The position numbers were made by a program, and so were the translations under genes. Below, one piece after another: positions 6,852 to 14,559 of a DNA stretch of 15,978 bases. Each line of letters opens with the position of its first letter. Within the stretch, counting starts at the first letter, position 1. The notes beneath the pieces are model-generated. The model was not told where the DNA came from, searched no databases, and saw nothing but the letters and a program-made list of their open reading frames with translations. Origin of the DNA: Porphyrobacter sp. (GTDB taxonomy: Bacteria > Pseudomonadota > Alphaproteobacteria > Sphingomonadales > Sphingomonadaceae); the NCBI GenBank assembly GCA_018991295.1, contig JAGKSZ010000138.1, forward strand, positions 1 through 15,978, read 5' to 3'.

Positions 6852-8879
6852 ATGGCCCGAACCCCCGCAGGCACCCCCCAGCATCCCGGCGGCGCGGAAC
6901 GCTTCAACGAGGAGCGCGCCGCGCAGACCGTTGCGTCTGCCCAGCCCGATCTGGAAGGCGGCGTGCAGGCGATCCGCGATACGGTGAAGGTGCTGAAGCC
7001 GGTGCCGGGCGTCTATCGGATGTTGGATGCCCGCGGCGAGGTGCTCTATGTCGGCAAGGCGCGCAGCCTCAAGGCGCGGGTGGCCAATTACACCCAGATT
7101 GCCGGGCTTTCGGGGCGATTGCAGCGGATGGTCAGCCAGACGCGGGCCATGGAGATCATCACCACCAATTCGGAAGCCGAGGCGCTGCTTCTGGAAGCGC
7201 AGCTGATCAAGCGGTTCCGCCCGCCCTTCAACGTGCTGCTGCGCGATGACAAGAGCTTCCCCTTCATCCTGCTGCGCGCCGATCACGCCTTCCCGCGCAT
7301 CCAGAAACATCGCGGCGCGCGGCGGGCCAAGGGCAATTATTACGGGCCGTTCGCCAGTGCAGGCAGCGTCAACACCACGCTGAACGCGCTGCAAAAGCTG
7401 TTCCTGCTGCGGTCCTGCACCGACAGTTTCTTCAACAATCGTGACCGGCCGTGCCTGCTCTATCAGATCAAGCGGTGTTCAGCGCCGTGCGTGGGCCGCA
7501 TCGACGAGGGCGGCTATGATGCGCTGGTGCGGCAGGCCAAGGATTTCCTCTCGGGCAAATCGGGCGCGGTGCAGGCCGATCTTGAGCGGCAGATGGCGGA
7601 AGCCGCTGAAAACCTCGATTTTGAAACGGCGGCAATGCTGCGGGATCGGCTGCGGGCGGCGACCTTCATTCAAGGGTCACAGGCGATCAATGCAGCCGGG
7701 CTGGGCGATGCCGATGTGTTCGCGCTGGCGGCCAGCAAGGGCCAGATGAGCGTCCAGTCCTTCTTCATCCGGGGCGGGCAGAACTGGGGCCACCGCGCGC
7801 TGTTTCCGCGCCATACGGCGGATGTGGACGAAGCGCAGGTGCTCGCTGATGTGATGCTGCAATTCTACGAGGAAGTGCCCCCGCCGCCGACCATTCTGGT
7901 GGACCGCGAATTGCCGGAAGGCGAGTTGATCGAGGCCGCGCTGTCCGAACTGGCGGGGCGCAAGGTGCGGCTTTCGATCCCCGAGCGCGGTGACCGGCGC
8001 AAGCTGATGGCGCAGGCGCAAAGAAACGCGGTCGAGGCGCTGGAACGGCGGCTGGCGGAGACGGGGACCAAGGCAAGGCTCAACCGCGAGCTGGCCGAGT
8101 TTCTGGAACTCGATACGCCGCCGCAGCGGATCGAGGTTTACGACAACAGCCATATCCAGGGCGCCAAGGCTGTGGGCGCGATGGTGGTCGCCGGGCCCGA
8201 AGGCTTCGAGAAGGGGCAATACCGCAAGTTCAACATCCGCGAGGCGCAATCGAATGATGACTTTGCGATGATGCGCGAAGTGATGGCGCGGCGGTTTCGG
8301 GCGTGGCGGGATGATGAAGAAGGGCCCACCCCCAGCCCCTCCCGCGAGCGGGAGGGGAGCGAGACTTGGCGAACCGAAGGTGAGCCTAGTCGCAGCGGGG
8401 TGGGCACCTCGCACGATACGATCTTGCCCGATCTGATCCTGATCGACGGCGGCAAGGGGCAGCTATCGAGCGTCATGGCGGTGCTGGAGGAAATCGGGAT
8501 TGCCGATGATATCGCGGTGGTCGGCATCGCCAAAGGGCCGCATCATGGGCGCGAGGGGCGTGAGGTGTTCCACTTCCCCGACGGGCGCGAAAAGATGCTG
8601 CCGGCAGGCTCGCCCTTGCTGTTCCACTTGCAGAACCTGCGCGATGAAGTGCACCGCTATGTCATCGGCGCGCACCGGGCCAAGCGATCGAAGGCGATCA
8701 CGGCGAGCCCGCTCGATGAAATTCCCGGCATCGGCCCGGCAAGGAAGCGCGCGCTGCTTCTGCATTTTGGCACGGCGAGCAAGGTGCGCGCCGCCGCGCT
8801 GGAAGACCTGCAACGCGCCCCCGGCGTCAGCGCCGCGGTGGCGCGCAAGGTCTATGATTTCTATCACGCCGCCGGGTGA
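6852..8879 (+). CDS. uvrC: Excinuclease ABC subunit C, with in-frame repeat insertion
   Basis: UvrC makes both incisions around a DNA lesion in UvrABC nucleotide-excision repair. Domains in order: GIY-YIG nuclease (GVYRMLD at 53-59, LYVGKA at 65-70; 3' incision); UVR motif (about 243-270, DLERQMAEAAENLDFETAAM; UvrB contact); RNase H-like nuclease (5' incision) with VYDNSHIQG (Asp431, His434) and LILIDGGKGQ (Asp532); tandem helix-hairpin-helix from about 624 (IPGIGPARKRALLLHF). At 675 residues it is longer than most UvrC proteins. About 28 extra residues (491-518: PTPSPSREREG onward) are the translation of a palindromic element between the conserved MMREVMARRF and LPDLILIDGG segments. All recognised catalytic motifs survive. 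The ATG at 6852 is preferred because upstream sequence is antisense to the flavoprotein; a GGGCAGGG precedes it. The reading frame ends 144 bp before the convergent OmpA-like gene. Confidence 0.96.
   Translation: MARTPAGTPQHPGGAERFNEERAAQTVASAQPDLEGGVQAIRDTVKVLKPVPGVYRMLDARGEVLYVGKARSLKARVANYTQIAGLSGRLQRMVSQTRAMEIITTNSEAEALLLEAQLIKRFRPPFNVLLRDDKSFPFILLRADHAFPRIQKHRGARRAKGNYYGPFASAGSVNTTLNALQKLFLLRSCTDSFFNNRDRPCLLYQIKRCSAPCVGRIDEGGYDALVRQAKDFLSGKSGAVQADLERQMAEAAENLDFETAAMLRDRLRAATFIQGSQAINAAGLGDADVFALAASKGQMSVQSFFIRGGQNWGHRALFPRHTADVDEAQVLADVMLQFYEEVPPPPTILVDRELPEGELIEAALSELAGRKVRLSIPERGDRRKLMAQAQRNAVEALERRLAETGTKARLNRELAEFLELDTPPQRIEVYDNSHIQGAKAVGAMVVAGPEGFEKGQYRKFNIREAQSNDDFAMMREVMARRFRAWRDDEEGPTPSPSREREGSETWRTEGEPSRSGVGTSHDTILPDLILIDGGKGQLSSVMAVLEEIGIADDIAVVGIAKGPHHGREGREVFHFPDGREKMLPAGSPLLFHLQNLRDEVHRYVIGAHRAKRSKAITASPLDEIPGIGPARKRALLLHFGTASKVRAAALEDLQRAPGVSAAVARKVYDFYHAAG
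8324..8405. repeat. Palindromic element, copy B (82 bp, inside uvrC)
   Basis: The element has a perfect 9-bp terminal inverted repeat, GCCCACCCC (8324-8332) and GGGGTGGGC (8397-8405). The left hairpin, CCCCTCCCGC (8336-8345) with GCGGGAGGGG (8348-8357), is the same as in copy A; the first 36 bases match copy A at 33 positions. The right half differs in sequence but still folds as a second hairpin (CTTGGC with GCCTAG plus GCGA with TCGC, 8359-8394). The outer stem with two inner hairpins is thus kept in both copies. Here it is translated as part of UvrC without a stop codon. Confidence 0.85.
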
Positions 8880-8904
8880 CGGCAGCATTGGTGCTGACGC
8901 GTGC

Positions 8905-8959
8905 CTGACCCCGGCCAGACCCCCCGCAGACCCCCTCCAGACCCCGCTCAGACCCCGGC
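8905..8959. repeat. Five 11-bp tandem repeats, unit YAGACCCC plus 3
   Basis: CTGACCCC at 8905 and CAGACCCC at 8916, 8927, 8938 and 8949 recur with an exact 11-base period; the three bases between cores vary among G, C and T. The array lies 25 bp after the uvrC stop and 10 bp before the parS-like site. The period is close to one turn of B-DNA, so the cores face the same side of the helix. It may be an array of binding sites or a simple minisatellite. Confidence 0.8.
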
Positions 8960-8968
8960 CCGGCGGTG

Positions 8969-8984
8969 CGTTTCACGTGAAACA
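8969..8984. promoter_or_regulatory. Probable parS site (ParB-binding centromere)
   Basis: The 14-bp perfect palindrome GTTTCACGTGAAAC lies at 8970-8983. The 16-mer CGTTTCACGTGAAACA matches the widely conserved bacterial parS consensus TGTTNCACGTGNAACA at every fixed base except the first. parS sites load ParB for chromosome segregation and cluster near the replication origin. No parA or parB gene is in the window, so the assignment rests on the motif. Its intergenic placement between convergent genes is compatible with a non-transcriptional role. Confidence 0.75.
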
Positions 8985-8988
8985 ATGC

Positions 8989-9016
8989 AAAAGGGGCAGG
9001 CCTTGCGGCCCGCCCC
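8989..9016 (-). terminator. Rho-independent terminator of the OmpA-like gene
   Basis: Read on the minus strand, GGGGCGGGCC (9016-9007), loop GCAA and GGCCTGCCCC (9002-8993) form a 10-bp stem with one mismatch, followed by TTTT (8992-8989). It begins 6 bp after the TGA of the OmpA-domain gene. On the plus strand there is no T-tract, so it serves the minus-strand gene best. Confidence 0.75.
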
Positions 9017-9022
9017 ATGCTG

Positions 9023-9934
9023 TCACTGTGCGTCCAGCGCCTTGCTCACCAGCACATTGACCGAAACCCGGCGGTTCTGTGCCCGCCCGGCAGCGGTGGT
9101 GTTGTCAGCCGCCGGATCGGCGGTCGCCATGCCGGTGGGCGTCAGCATCCGATAGGGCTTCCACTTGCACACCTGTTGCAGGTGGTTGACCACGGCTGCA
9201 GCGCGCTTTTCCGACAGGGTCTGGTTGAAGTCCTGCGATCCGGTGATGTCGGTGTAGCCAAGCACCAGCATCAGCGAATTCTCGTTGGCGTTGGCCGCCT
9301 GCGCTGCGGCGCAAAGCTCGTTCTTGGCGGCCGGTGAAAGCGCCCATTTTCCTGTGTCAAAATAGACGTTTGTGGTGCTTTTCAGGTTGTACTTGTCGAT
9401 ATCGCCAAGCCGCCCGCGAAGGGCTTCGGTGGCGGCGGCATTGGCCTGAATGGCAGCGCCCTGTTCACCGAACTGCTGCTGGGTTCCGGCGCGGATCATG
9501 GCCGCAATCTGGCGATCATCGCTGGTGAAACGGACTTCGCTGGCCACCAGCCGCTCGCCATAACGCTGGGTCTTCACATTCACCGTCAACCCGTTGATCA
9601 GCGCGTTCTGATCCAGCGTCTTGTTGCCGATGCCCAGAAACCCGCCGCGGGTGCGGATTTCGGTTTCGGGGTGGAGGGTGACAATCTGCACCGTGCCGTC
9701 ATCGGCGGTGATCTGAAGGCGCTGATCCTTGCGCGCGGAAATGATCCCGTTGACACGCGGACCTTCTTCCAGCTCGGCCAGTGCAGGCAGGTTGCCATAG
9801 ACCGTGGTCAGCACGTCGCCCTGATCCTGCGGCAGTTGTGCAGGGATGGTCTGGGCGGCCAATCCGCTGGCCGAAACCGCGCCGGCAAGGGCGATCAGCA
9901 CAAGGCTGCGGGGTGTGCGAAAGGTGGTCGTCAC
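9023..9934 (-). CDS. OmpA-domain envelope protein with N-terminal DUF5666-like region
   Basis: Exported protein of 303 residues with a C-terminal OmpA-like peptidoglycan-binding domain. A signal peptide (RSLVLIALAGAVSASGLAAQ, cleavage near residue 29) is followed by a beta-rich region (NGIISARKDQRLQITADDG, then TEIRTR and GLTVNVKTQRYGERLVASEV) that resembles DUF5666. The OmpA domain (about 195-300) shows NVYFDTGKWALSP, the Asp/Arg peptidoglycan-binding pattern in GYTDITGSQDFNQTLSEKRA, and GRAQNRRVSVNVLV. It probably tethers the outer membrane or a periplasmic complex to the cell wall. The start is taken as GTG at 9932-9934, with AGGAG about 10 bases upstream; no ATG stands near the signal peptide, and the open frame continues upstream without protein-like content. 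A terminator follows directly. The exact partner is unknown. Confidence 0.85.
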   Translation of the reverse strand: MTTTFRTPRSLVLIALAGAVSASGLAAQTIPAQLPQDQGDVLTTVYGNLPALAELEEGPRVNGIISARKDQRLQITADDGTVQIVTLHPETEIRTRGGFLGIGNKTLDQNALINGLTVNVKTQRYGERLVASEVRFTSDDRQIAAMIRAGTQQQFGEQGAAIQANAAATEALRGRLGDIDKYNLKSTTNVYFDTGKWALSPAAKNELCAAAQAANANENSLMLVLGYTDITGSQDFNQTLSEKRAAAVVNHLQQVCKWKPYRMLTPTGMATADPAADNTTAAGRAQNRRVSVNVLVSKALDAQ

Positions 9935-10121
9935 GATGGTCTTGCTCCTGTGTTGCGGGCCCGCGATCCCGTTGGAGGGCCCTTCAAGCGGTGTGCGCGA
10001 CGTGTGCCTGTTGGCCCTTAGCTTGCGCGCAGATGAACGCCAATGGCCAGACGGGCGCAGGAGCGGGCAGCCGGGGCAACCTATGCGATGAGTTGAAGAT
10101 AAGGCCAGCGCTGCAGCATCG

Positions 10122-11945
10122 CTATTTTGCCGCTTCGCGCGCAATCCAGCGGTCGATCTTGGCCTCCAGAATGGTCAGCGGCAGGCCGCCGGTATCCAGA
10201 ACCTGTTCGTGGAAAGCGCGAATATCGAACCGCTTGCCCAGCTGCGTCTCGGCACGTTTGCGCAGTTCCTGGATCTTCAGAGCGCCGATCTTGTAGGCCA
10301 GCGCCTGTCCCGGAATGGCGATATAGCGGTCGACCTCCGCCACCACATCGGTGCGGGTCATGCCGGAATTTTCGAGCATATAGGCAATCGCCTGATCGCG
10401 GCTCCAGCCCTTGGCGTGGATGCCGGTATCCACCACCAGCCGCATCGCCCGCAGCTGTTCGTCCTGCAAGGTGCCGTAGCGGTTCCACGGGTCCTTGTAG
10501 AAGCCCATCTCATAGCCCAGCGTCTCGGCATAAAGCGCCCAGCCCTCGACAAAGGCGGTGGTCCCGCCAAAGCGCATGAACGAGGGCAGAGCCTCGTTCT
10601 CCTGCGCAAGGCTAACCTGAAAATGGTGCCCGGGCGCCCCTTCGTGGAGGTAGAGCGTCACGATCCCCGGCGTCAGGCGGCTCGGCAGGTCATAGGCGTT
10701 GAAGTAGAACACGCCGGGACGGCTGCCATCGGGCGTGCCCGATTCATAGGATCCGCCCGCCTCGAACTGCTCGGTCGCCGGGTCATAGGGGCGGATTTCC
10801 AGCGGCGATTTGGGGAGCGTGGCGAAATAGGTCGGGATCTTGGCATCCACCATCCGGCCTGCTTTGTAATAGGCCTCGGTCAGCGCCTCGCGGCTCTTGG
10901 GCTTGAACCGGGGATCGGTGCGCACGTAATCAAAGAACTGATTAAGCGTGCCCTTGAAGCCCACCTCGCGCTGCAGCGTCACCATGTCCGCCTTGATCCG
11001 CGCCACCTCGGCAAGGCCAAGCTGGTGGATCGCTTCGGGTTCGAGCGGCAGTGTCGTCGATTCCCGCGCGAGCCAGGCATAAAGCTTGTCGCCGCCCTTC
11101 ATCTGGGACAGGCCGATGCTGTCGCGCGCGGCGGGCAGATATTCATCGCGCAGGAAATCGCGAAACCGTGCAGTGGCCGCGTAAAGTTCAGCGGTCCGCG
11201 CTTCATAGGCCCGGATAAGCCGCGCCCGGTCTTCCTGCGAAAAGTCTTCGGGAAAGTCCTGCACCGGCCCCATGAAAGGTGATTGCGCCAGCGGGGTGGC
11301 CAGCTGGGTGTCAAGCTGCGTGACCATGATGCCGATGGTCAGCTTGGTCTCAAGTATCCCGCGCCCCATGCCTTGCCTGAACCGCCCGATCGCACGGTCG
11401 AGATAGGCAATGTAATCAAGGTGGCGGGCCAGATTGTCTTCGTAATGGGCCACCGTCCGGAACGGCGCCACGCCCTTGCCGCTGGCAAGATTGGGGTAGG
11501 AATTGTGCATCCCGAAGAAGTGGTTGATCGGCCGCGCCGCGCGGATCGGGCGCAAGTCGTCGCTCATCCCGTCAAGCGCGATTTCCTGGGTGTAGCGGAA
11601 CACATCAAAGGCCAGCTTGTCCGTCTCGGACAGCTTGGTGCGGTCGATCTGGGCCAGCAGCGCAAGGTTCAGCCGGATGTCGGTGCGTTGGGCCAGAAAG
11701 TCTGCATCGGTCAGCAGATCGCCAAGCCGGTCGATCCTTTCGTCATCGCCGCGATACAACCCGTTCAGCGGATTGAGCGCCAGTTCGCGCCTGTCGGCAT
11801 CCTCGAACAGATCGAACAGCTTGTGATGTTCGGCAGCCTCGGCTGTCTTGGCAACCGCGGCGTGCGGCGTCTGGGCGCCGAGCGGGCCGCCTTGGGCAAG
11901 GATGATGGCCGCCACCGAAGCGGCAAGAGCAAGGCGGAATGTCAT
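10122..11945 (-). CDS. DUF885 family protein, putative secreted zinc metallopeptidase
   Basis: Protein of 607 residues of the DUF885 family. A signal peptide (MTFRLALAASVAAIILAQGG, cleavage near 25) indicates export to the periplasm. The family hallmark LYLHEGAPGHHFQ places a likely metal site at His434, Glu435 and His440/441. FVEGWALYAE follows with Glu467 as a plausible further ligand, the arrangement expected of a gluzincin-like peptidase. Other recognisable stretches are DLPSRLTPGIV and IPGQALAYKIGALKIQELR near the C terminus. Length is typical. The ATG at 11943-11945 has CAGGGA about 7 bases upstream; the in-frame extension to 12110 runs into the end of the oxygenase gene and is rejected. 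It lies 98 bp after the carotenoid-oxygenase gene on the same strand and could be co-transcribed with it. Peptidase activity is inferred from the motif; no substrate can be named. Confidence 0.9.
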   Translation of the reverse strand: MTFRLALAASVAAIILAQGGPLGAQTPHAAVAKTAEAAEHHKLFDLFEDADRRELALNPLNGLYRGDDERIDRLGDLLTDADFLAQRTDIRLNLALLAQIDRTKLSETDKLAFDVFRYTQEIALDGMSDDLRPIRAARPINHFFGMHNSYPNLASGKGVAPFRTVAHYEDNLARHLDYIAYLDRAIGRFRQGMGRGILETKLTIGIMVTQLDTQLATPLAQSPFMGPVQDFPEDFSQEDRARLIRAYEARTAELYAATARFRDFLRDEYLPAARDSIGLSQMKGGDKLYAWLARESTTLPLEPEAIHQLGLAEVARIKADMVTLQREVGFKGTLNQFFDYVRTDPRFKPKSREALTEAYYKAGRMVDAKIPTYFATLPKSPLEIRPYDPATEQFEAGGSYESGTPDGSRPGVFYFNAYDLPSRLTPGIVTLYLHEGAPGHHFQVSLAQENEALPSFMRFGGTTAFVEGWALYAETLGYEMGFYKDPWNRYGTLQDEQLRAMRLVVDTGIHAKGWSRDQAIAYMLENSGMTRTDVVAEVDRYIAIPGQALAYKIGALKIQELRKRAETQLGKRFDIRAFHEQVLDTGGLPLTILEAKIDRWIAREAAK

Positions 11946-12043
11946 GGCAGGTCCCTGAAACAGCGTGGCCCGCTGCGCTAGGCCGCGCGCCGCCTTCGCG
12001 CAACCGCTGGGATGGACGAGCAGCGCGGCTGCCTCGACCGGCG

Positions 12044-13540
12044 TCAGGCCGCCACAAGCCGCTCGCGGTGGAACGCGGCATCGGCGCGCAACTGATCGTG
12101 TTCGACCCACACCGAATGCGTGCCCGAACAGATCTTGTGCGGCAGGGCGAGACGGCAGATCGGGCCCTTGGTGATGTCGCTCGCATCAAGGATCGCGCAC
12201 TCCGAAGTGCCGGTGTTCTCGTCAATCAGGAAGGTGACGAGATATCCGTCATCCTCTGACGTCGCCCTCTTCCGAGGGATCATCGGGCTTTCGCTGGCAT
12301 AGACGCCTTCGGGCAAGCGGTAGACCTGTTCCTCGCCGGTTTCGGTGTCGTGGCGGACATAACCGTTGAACAGAAACCAGCCGGGCCGGGTGGTGGTGGA
12401 CCAGACGTAGCGGCTCTTGTGCATGGCGAAACGCGGATTGATCATCCCGAATTCGACAATCCGGTCCGTCAGGCGCTCCTCACGGGTTTCGCCGGTTACA
12501 AGGTTGAAGCGCCAGCGGTGGAGGCGGGACTGGAAGGAGTGTTCGTCCACATAGGCCATCATGTGGCTGTAACGGCCCATTTCCTCCAGCGGATCGGGCA
12601 TGGGCTTGGCCTGATGGTAGCCTTCGAGGATCACCTCGTCGCCTTCCTCATAAGCGTTGGTCCAGTGCAGGACATAGGTGGGCGCGGCCGCGAACCAGCG
12701 GATGTCTTCGGGCTGGCCATGTCGCGGGATCAGGGCAAAGCGGGTGGGAAGCCCCTCGTGCAGCCGCGCGGCGTGGATGTTGCGGGTGAGCAGTTCTTCA
12801 TCCCAGAACAGCGGCATATCATTGAGGATCGACCAGTTCTTCGTGATCGCCATATCATGCGGCAGGCGCGGGCCGGGCAGGGGGACGGGGACATAATGGA
12901 CCAGCGCGCCGGTCCGATCGACCACCCCGTAATGCATGAAAGGCGCGTGTTTGGAGTAGTTGAAGAACATCATCTCGCCGGTCGCCTCGTCGACCTTGGG
13001 GTGGGCCGAGATGCCGTCCAGCGGCACCCACGGCGCCTTGCCCCGACTGGCGAGCGTTACGGGATCCAGCATCCATGCCTCACCGCACTGATACAGCGTC
13101 GCATAGGCCGTGCCTGCATGGACAATGATATCGGTCGAGCCGGTATCTTTGAGGCCCTGATGCGCGCCGAAACCGGGACGCACCGATGTGCCCCACGGGT
13201 CCATCAGCCCGCCCCACAGGCTGCGGCCGGCGATTTGCTCGGCCTCGAAACAATGGGTGCGCACGAAGCGGTTGCGATAGCTCGCCTTGCCGCCTGAGAT
13301 ATTGACCTGATGGATCATCGCATCGCCATCGAAGGGATGGTGACGCCCCAGCGGTTGGTGCACCTGATTTTCGGTGTTGCGCAGGTAAATACCATCAATG
13401 TCGGCGGGGATTTCGCCTGAGATCACGCGCAGTTCGGGGACGTCCACCTCCTCATGAAGCGGTGTCCACGGCCCGGTAAGATAGGGGTGATTGGACGGCT
13501 CCAGCGAGGTTTTGACCGGCGGGTGGCGCGTGATCTGCAT
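12044..13540 (-). CDS. Carotenoid oxygenase (RPE65/CCD) family dioxygenase
   Basis: Non-heme iron dioxygenase of 498 residues, of the family that cleaves C=C bonds in carotenoids, apocarotenoids or stilbenes. The four iron-binding histidines can be placed: His180 (GISAHPK), His228 (LPHDMAIT), His292 (YVLHWTNAYEEGD) and His475 (SGTHSVWVE). The N-terminal blade reads DGIYLRNTENQ and HHPFDGDAMIHQV, and the mid region KDTGSTDIIVHAGTAYA, all family-like. No signal peptide. The start is strong: AAGGGAGAG 6 bases before the ATG at 13538-13540. Sphingomonads often carry several such enzymes, including lignostilbene dioxygenases; the sequence alone does not decide between stilbene and apocarotenoid substrates. 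No carotenoid biosynthesis gene is next to it. The 150-bp gap to the divergent universal stress gene holds an FNR-type box that could affect both. Confidence 0.93.
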   Translation of the reverse strand: MQITRHPPVKTSLEPSNHPYLTGPWTPLHEEVDVPELRVISGEIPADIDGIYLRNTENQVHQPLGRHHPFDGDAMIHQVNISGGKASYRNRFVRTHCFEAEQIAGRSLWGGLMDPWGTSVRPGFGAHQGLKDTGSTDIIVHAGTAYATLYQCGEAWMLDPVTLASRGKAPWVPLDGISAHPKVDEATGEMMFFNYSKHAPFMHYGVVDRTGALVHYVPVPLPGPRLPHDMAITKNWSILNDMPLFWDEELLTRNIHAARLHEGLPTRFALIPRHGQPEDIRWFAAAPTYVLHWTNAYEEGDEVILEGYHQAKPMPDPLEEMGRYSHMMAYVDEHSFQSRLHRWRFNLVTGETREERLTDRIVEFGMINPRFAMHKSRYVWSTTTRPGWFLFNGYVRHDTETGEEQVYRLPEGVYASESPMIPRKRATSEDDGYLVTFLIDENTGTSECAILDASDITKGPICRLALPHKICSGTHSVWVEHDQLRADAAFHRERLVAA

Positions 13541-13623
13541 GTGTCTCTCCCTTGCAGCAAGAATGATCGTGCGCGCTGCTTGTGGCAAGGTGCTATGCTG
13601 CGTGGCGGGGCAGACCGGCAAAT

Positions 13624-13637
13624 TTGATCCGGGTCAA
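13624..13637. promoter_or_regulatory. FNR/FixK-type operator
   Basis: TTGATCCGGGTCAA matches the FNR-family consensus TTGAT-N4-ATCAA at 9 of 10 fixed bases and fits the alphaproteobacterial TTGAT-N4-GTCAA form. It is centred about 60 bp upstream of the universal stress protein ATG. If the regulator binds at the usual -41.5, transcription would start near 13672, leaving a leader of about 19 bases with the GGGAGA ribosome-binding site (13679-13684). It is also about 90 bp upstream of the carotenoid oxygenase start on the other strand. Confidence 0.65.
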
Positions 13638-13690
13638 AGCACGGCGCGACGATTGGAGCGATTACCCTCATCACGAATGGGAGACCCGCG

Positions 13691-14506
13691 ATGAAATCCA
13701 TCCTGCTGCATATCGATCATGACCCGGCGATGCAGGCCCGCCTGCAAGTCGCGCTGGACATGGCGCGCGCGACCAACGGGCACATCACCTGCCTTCAGGC
13801 GGTCAGCTATGAAGTGTTCATGCCCGGCGACTTCTACGGTTCGGCCATTGCCGCAGCCCTGCCGATAATCCGCGAGAATGCCGAAAATCTGCGCGCAAAA
13901 ATCGAGGCGGCGATGGAGCATGAAGGCGTGCCGTTCGACTGGCGTTTCGAGTATGGCATTGCCAGCCAGAGGTTGATCGAAGCCTCGCCGCTGGCCGACA
14001 TCGTCATCCTCGGGCCGTGCGACAAGGGCGCGGGCGGGCGCGGGCCTTCCTCGCTGGTGAGCGAGGTTGTGACACGCGTGCCCGTGCCGGTGCTTGTAGT
14101 GCCCGAGGCGATGCGCAGCTTTGATGTCGGCGCGCCGATGCTGGTGGCATGGAACGGCTCGCCCGAGGCCGCGCATGCCTTGCGCGGGGCGGTGCCGCTG
14201 CTGGCGTGCTCGTGCCAGGTGACGCTTGCCTGCGTGACCGAAGATTCGGCAAGGTCTGGCTTCGACCTGCCTTCTACCGAAGGCGCCAAATACCTCGCCC
14301 GCCACGGTATCGCCTGCGAGATCGTGGAAATCCCGCGCGGCGAAGCAAAGATTGCCGATACGCTGTTTTCGGCAGCACAACTGCGTGAATGTTCGCTGCT
14401 GGTGATGGGCGCCTATGGCCACTCGCGGCTGACCGAAATGGTGCTGGGCGGGGTAACACGCACCATGCTGAGCGATCCGGCGATGCCGGTCTTGCTGGCG
14501 CATTAG
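13691..14506 (+). CDS. Universal stress protein with two tandem UspA domains
   Basis: Cytoplasmic protein of 271 residues made of two UspA-like domains. Domain 1 (about 1-140) starts MKSILLHIDHDPAMQARLQV and ends SEVVTRVPVPVLVVP; its nucleotide-binding loop (LGPCDKGAGGRGPSS) departs from the usual GxxGxxG form. Domain 2 (about 148-271) starts PMLVAWNGSPEAAHALRGAV and ends in the canonical ATP-binding segment GAYGHSRLTEMVLGGVTRTM followed by PVLLAH. The ribosome-binding site GGGAGA lies 6 bases before the ATG. Tandem Usp proteins are often induced by low oxygen or stationary phase, which agrees with the FNR-type box upstream. It is convergent with the thioesterase gene (53 bp apart). A precise cellular task cannot be assigned. 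Confidence 0.92.
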   Translation: MKSILLHIDHDPAMQARLQVALDMARATNGHITCLQAVSYEVFMPGDFYGSAIAAALPIIRENAENLRAKIEAAMEHEGVPFDWRFEYGIASQRLIEASPLADIVILGPCDKGAGGRGPSSLVSEVVTRVPVPVLVVPEAMRSFDVGAPMLVAWNGSPEAAHALRGAVPLLACSCQVTLACVTEDSARSGFDLPSTEGAKYLARHGIACEIVEIPRGEAKIADTLFSAAQLRECSLLVMGAYGHSRLTEMVLGGVTRTMLSDPAMPVLLAH

Positions 14507-14559
14507 GTTTTTCGGACAGTCCCGCAGTCCCGCTTGCCGCGCACGCGCGCCAAGGGTGT

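Noticed and set aside
9935..10144. N-terminal extension of the OmpA-domain protein
   Set aside because: It would bury the signal peptide and overlap the end of the DUF885 gene; GTG 9934 with an AGGAG upstream is better.
10209..11282. 357-codon open frame on the plus strand across the DUF885 gene
   Set aside because: Composition of a codon-shadow frame; the minus frame holds the HEGAPGHH motif and signal peptide.
11946..12110. N-terminal extension of the DUF885 protein
   Set aside because: It would overlap the end of the oxygenase gene and place the clear signal peptide 55 residues inside the protein.
12350..13297. 315-codon open frame on the plus strand across the carotenoid oxygenase gene
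   Set aside because: No recognisable motif; the minus frame contains all four iron histidines and a strong ribosome-binding site.
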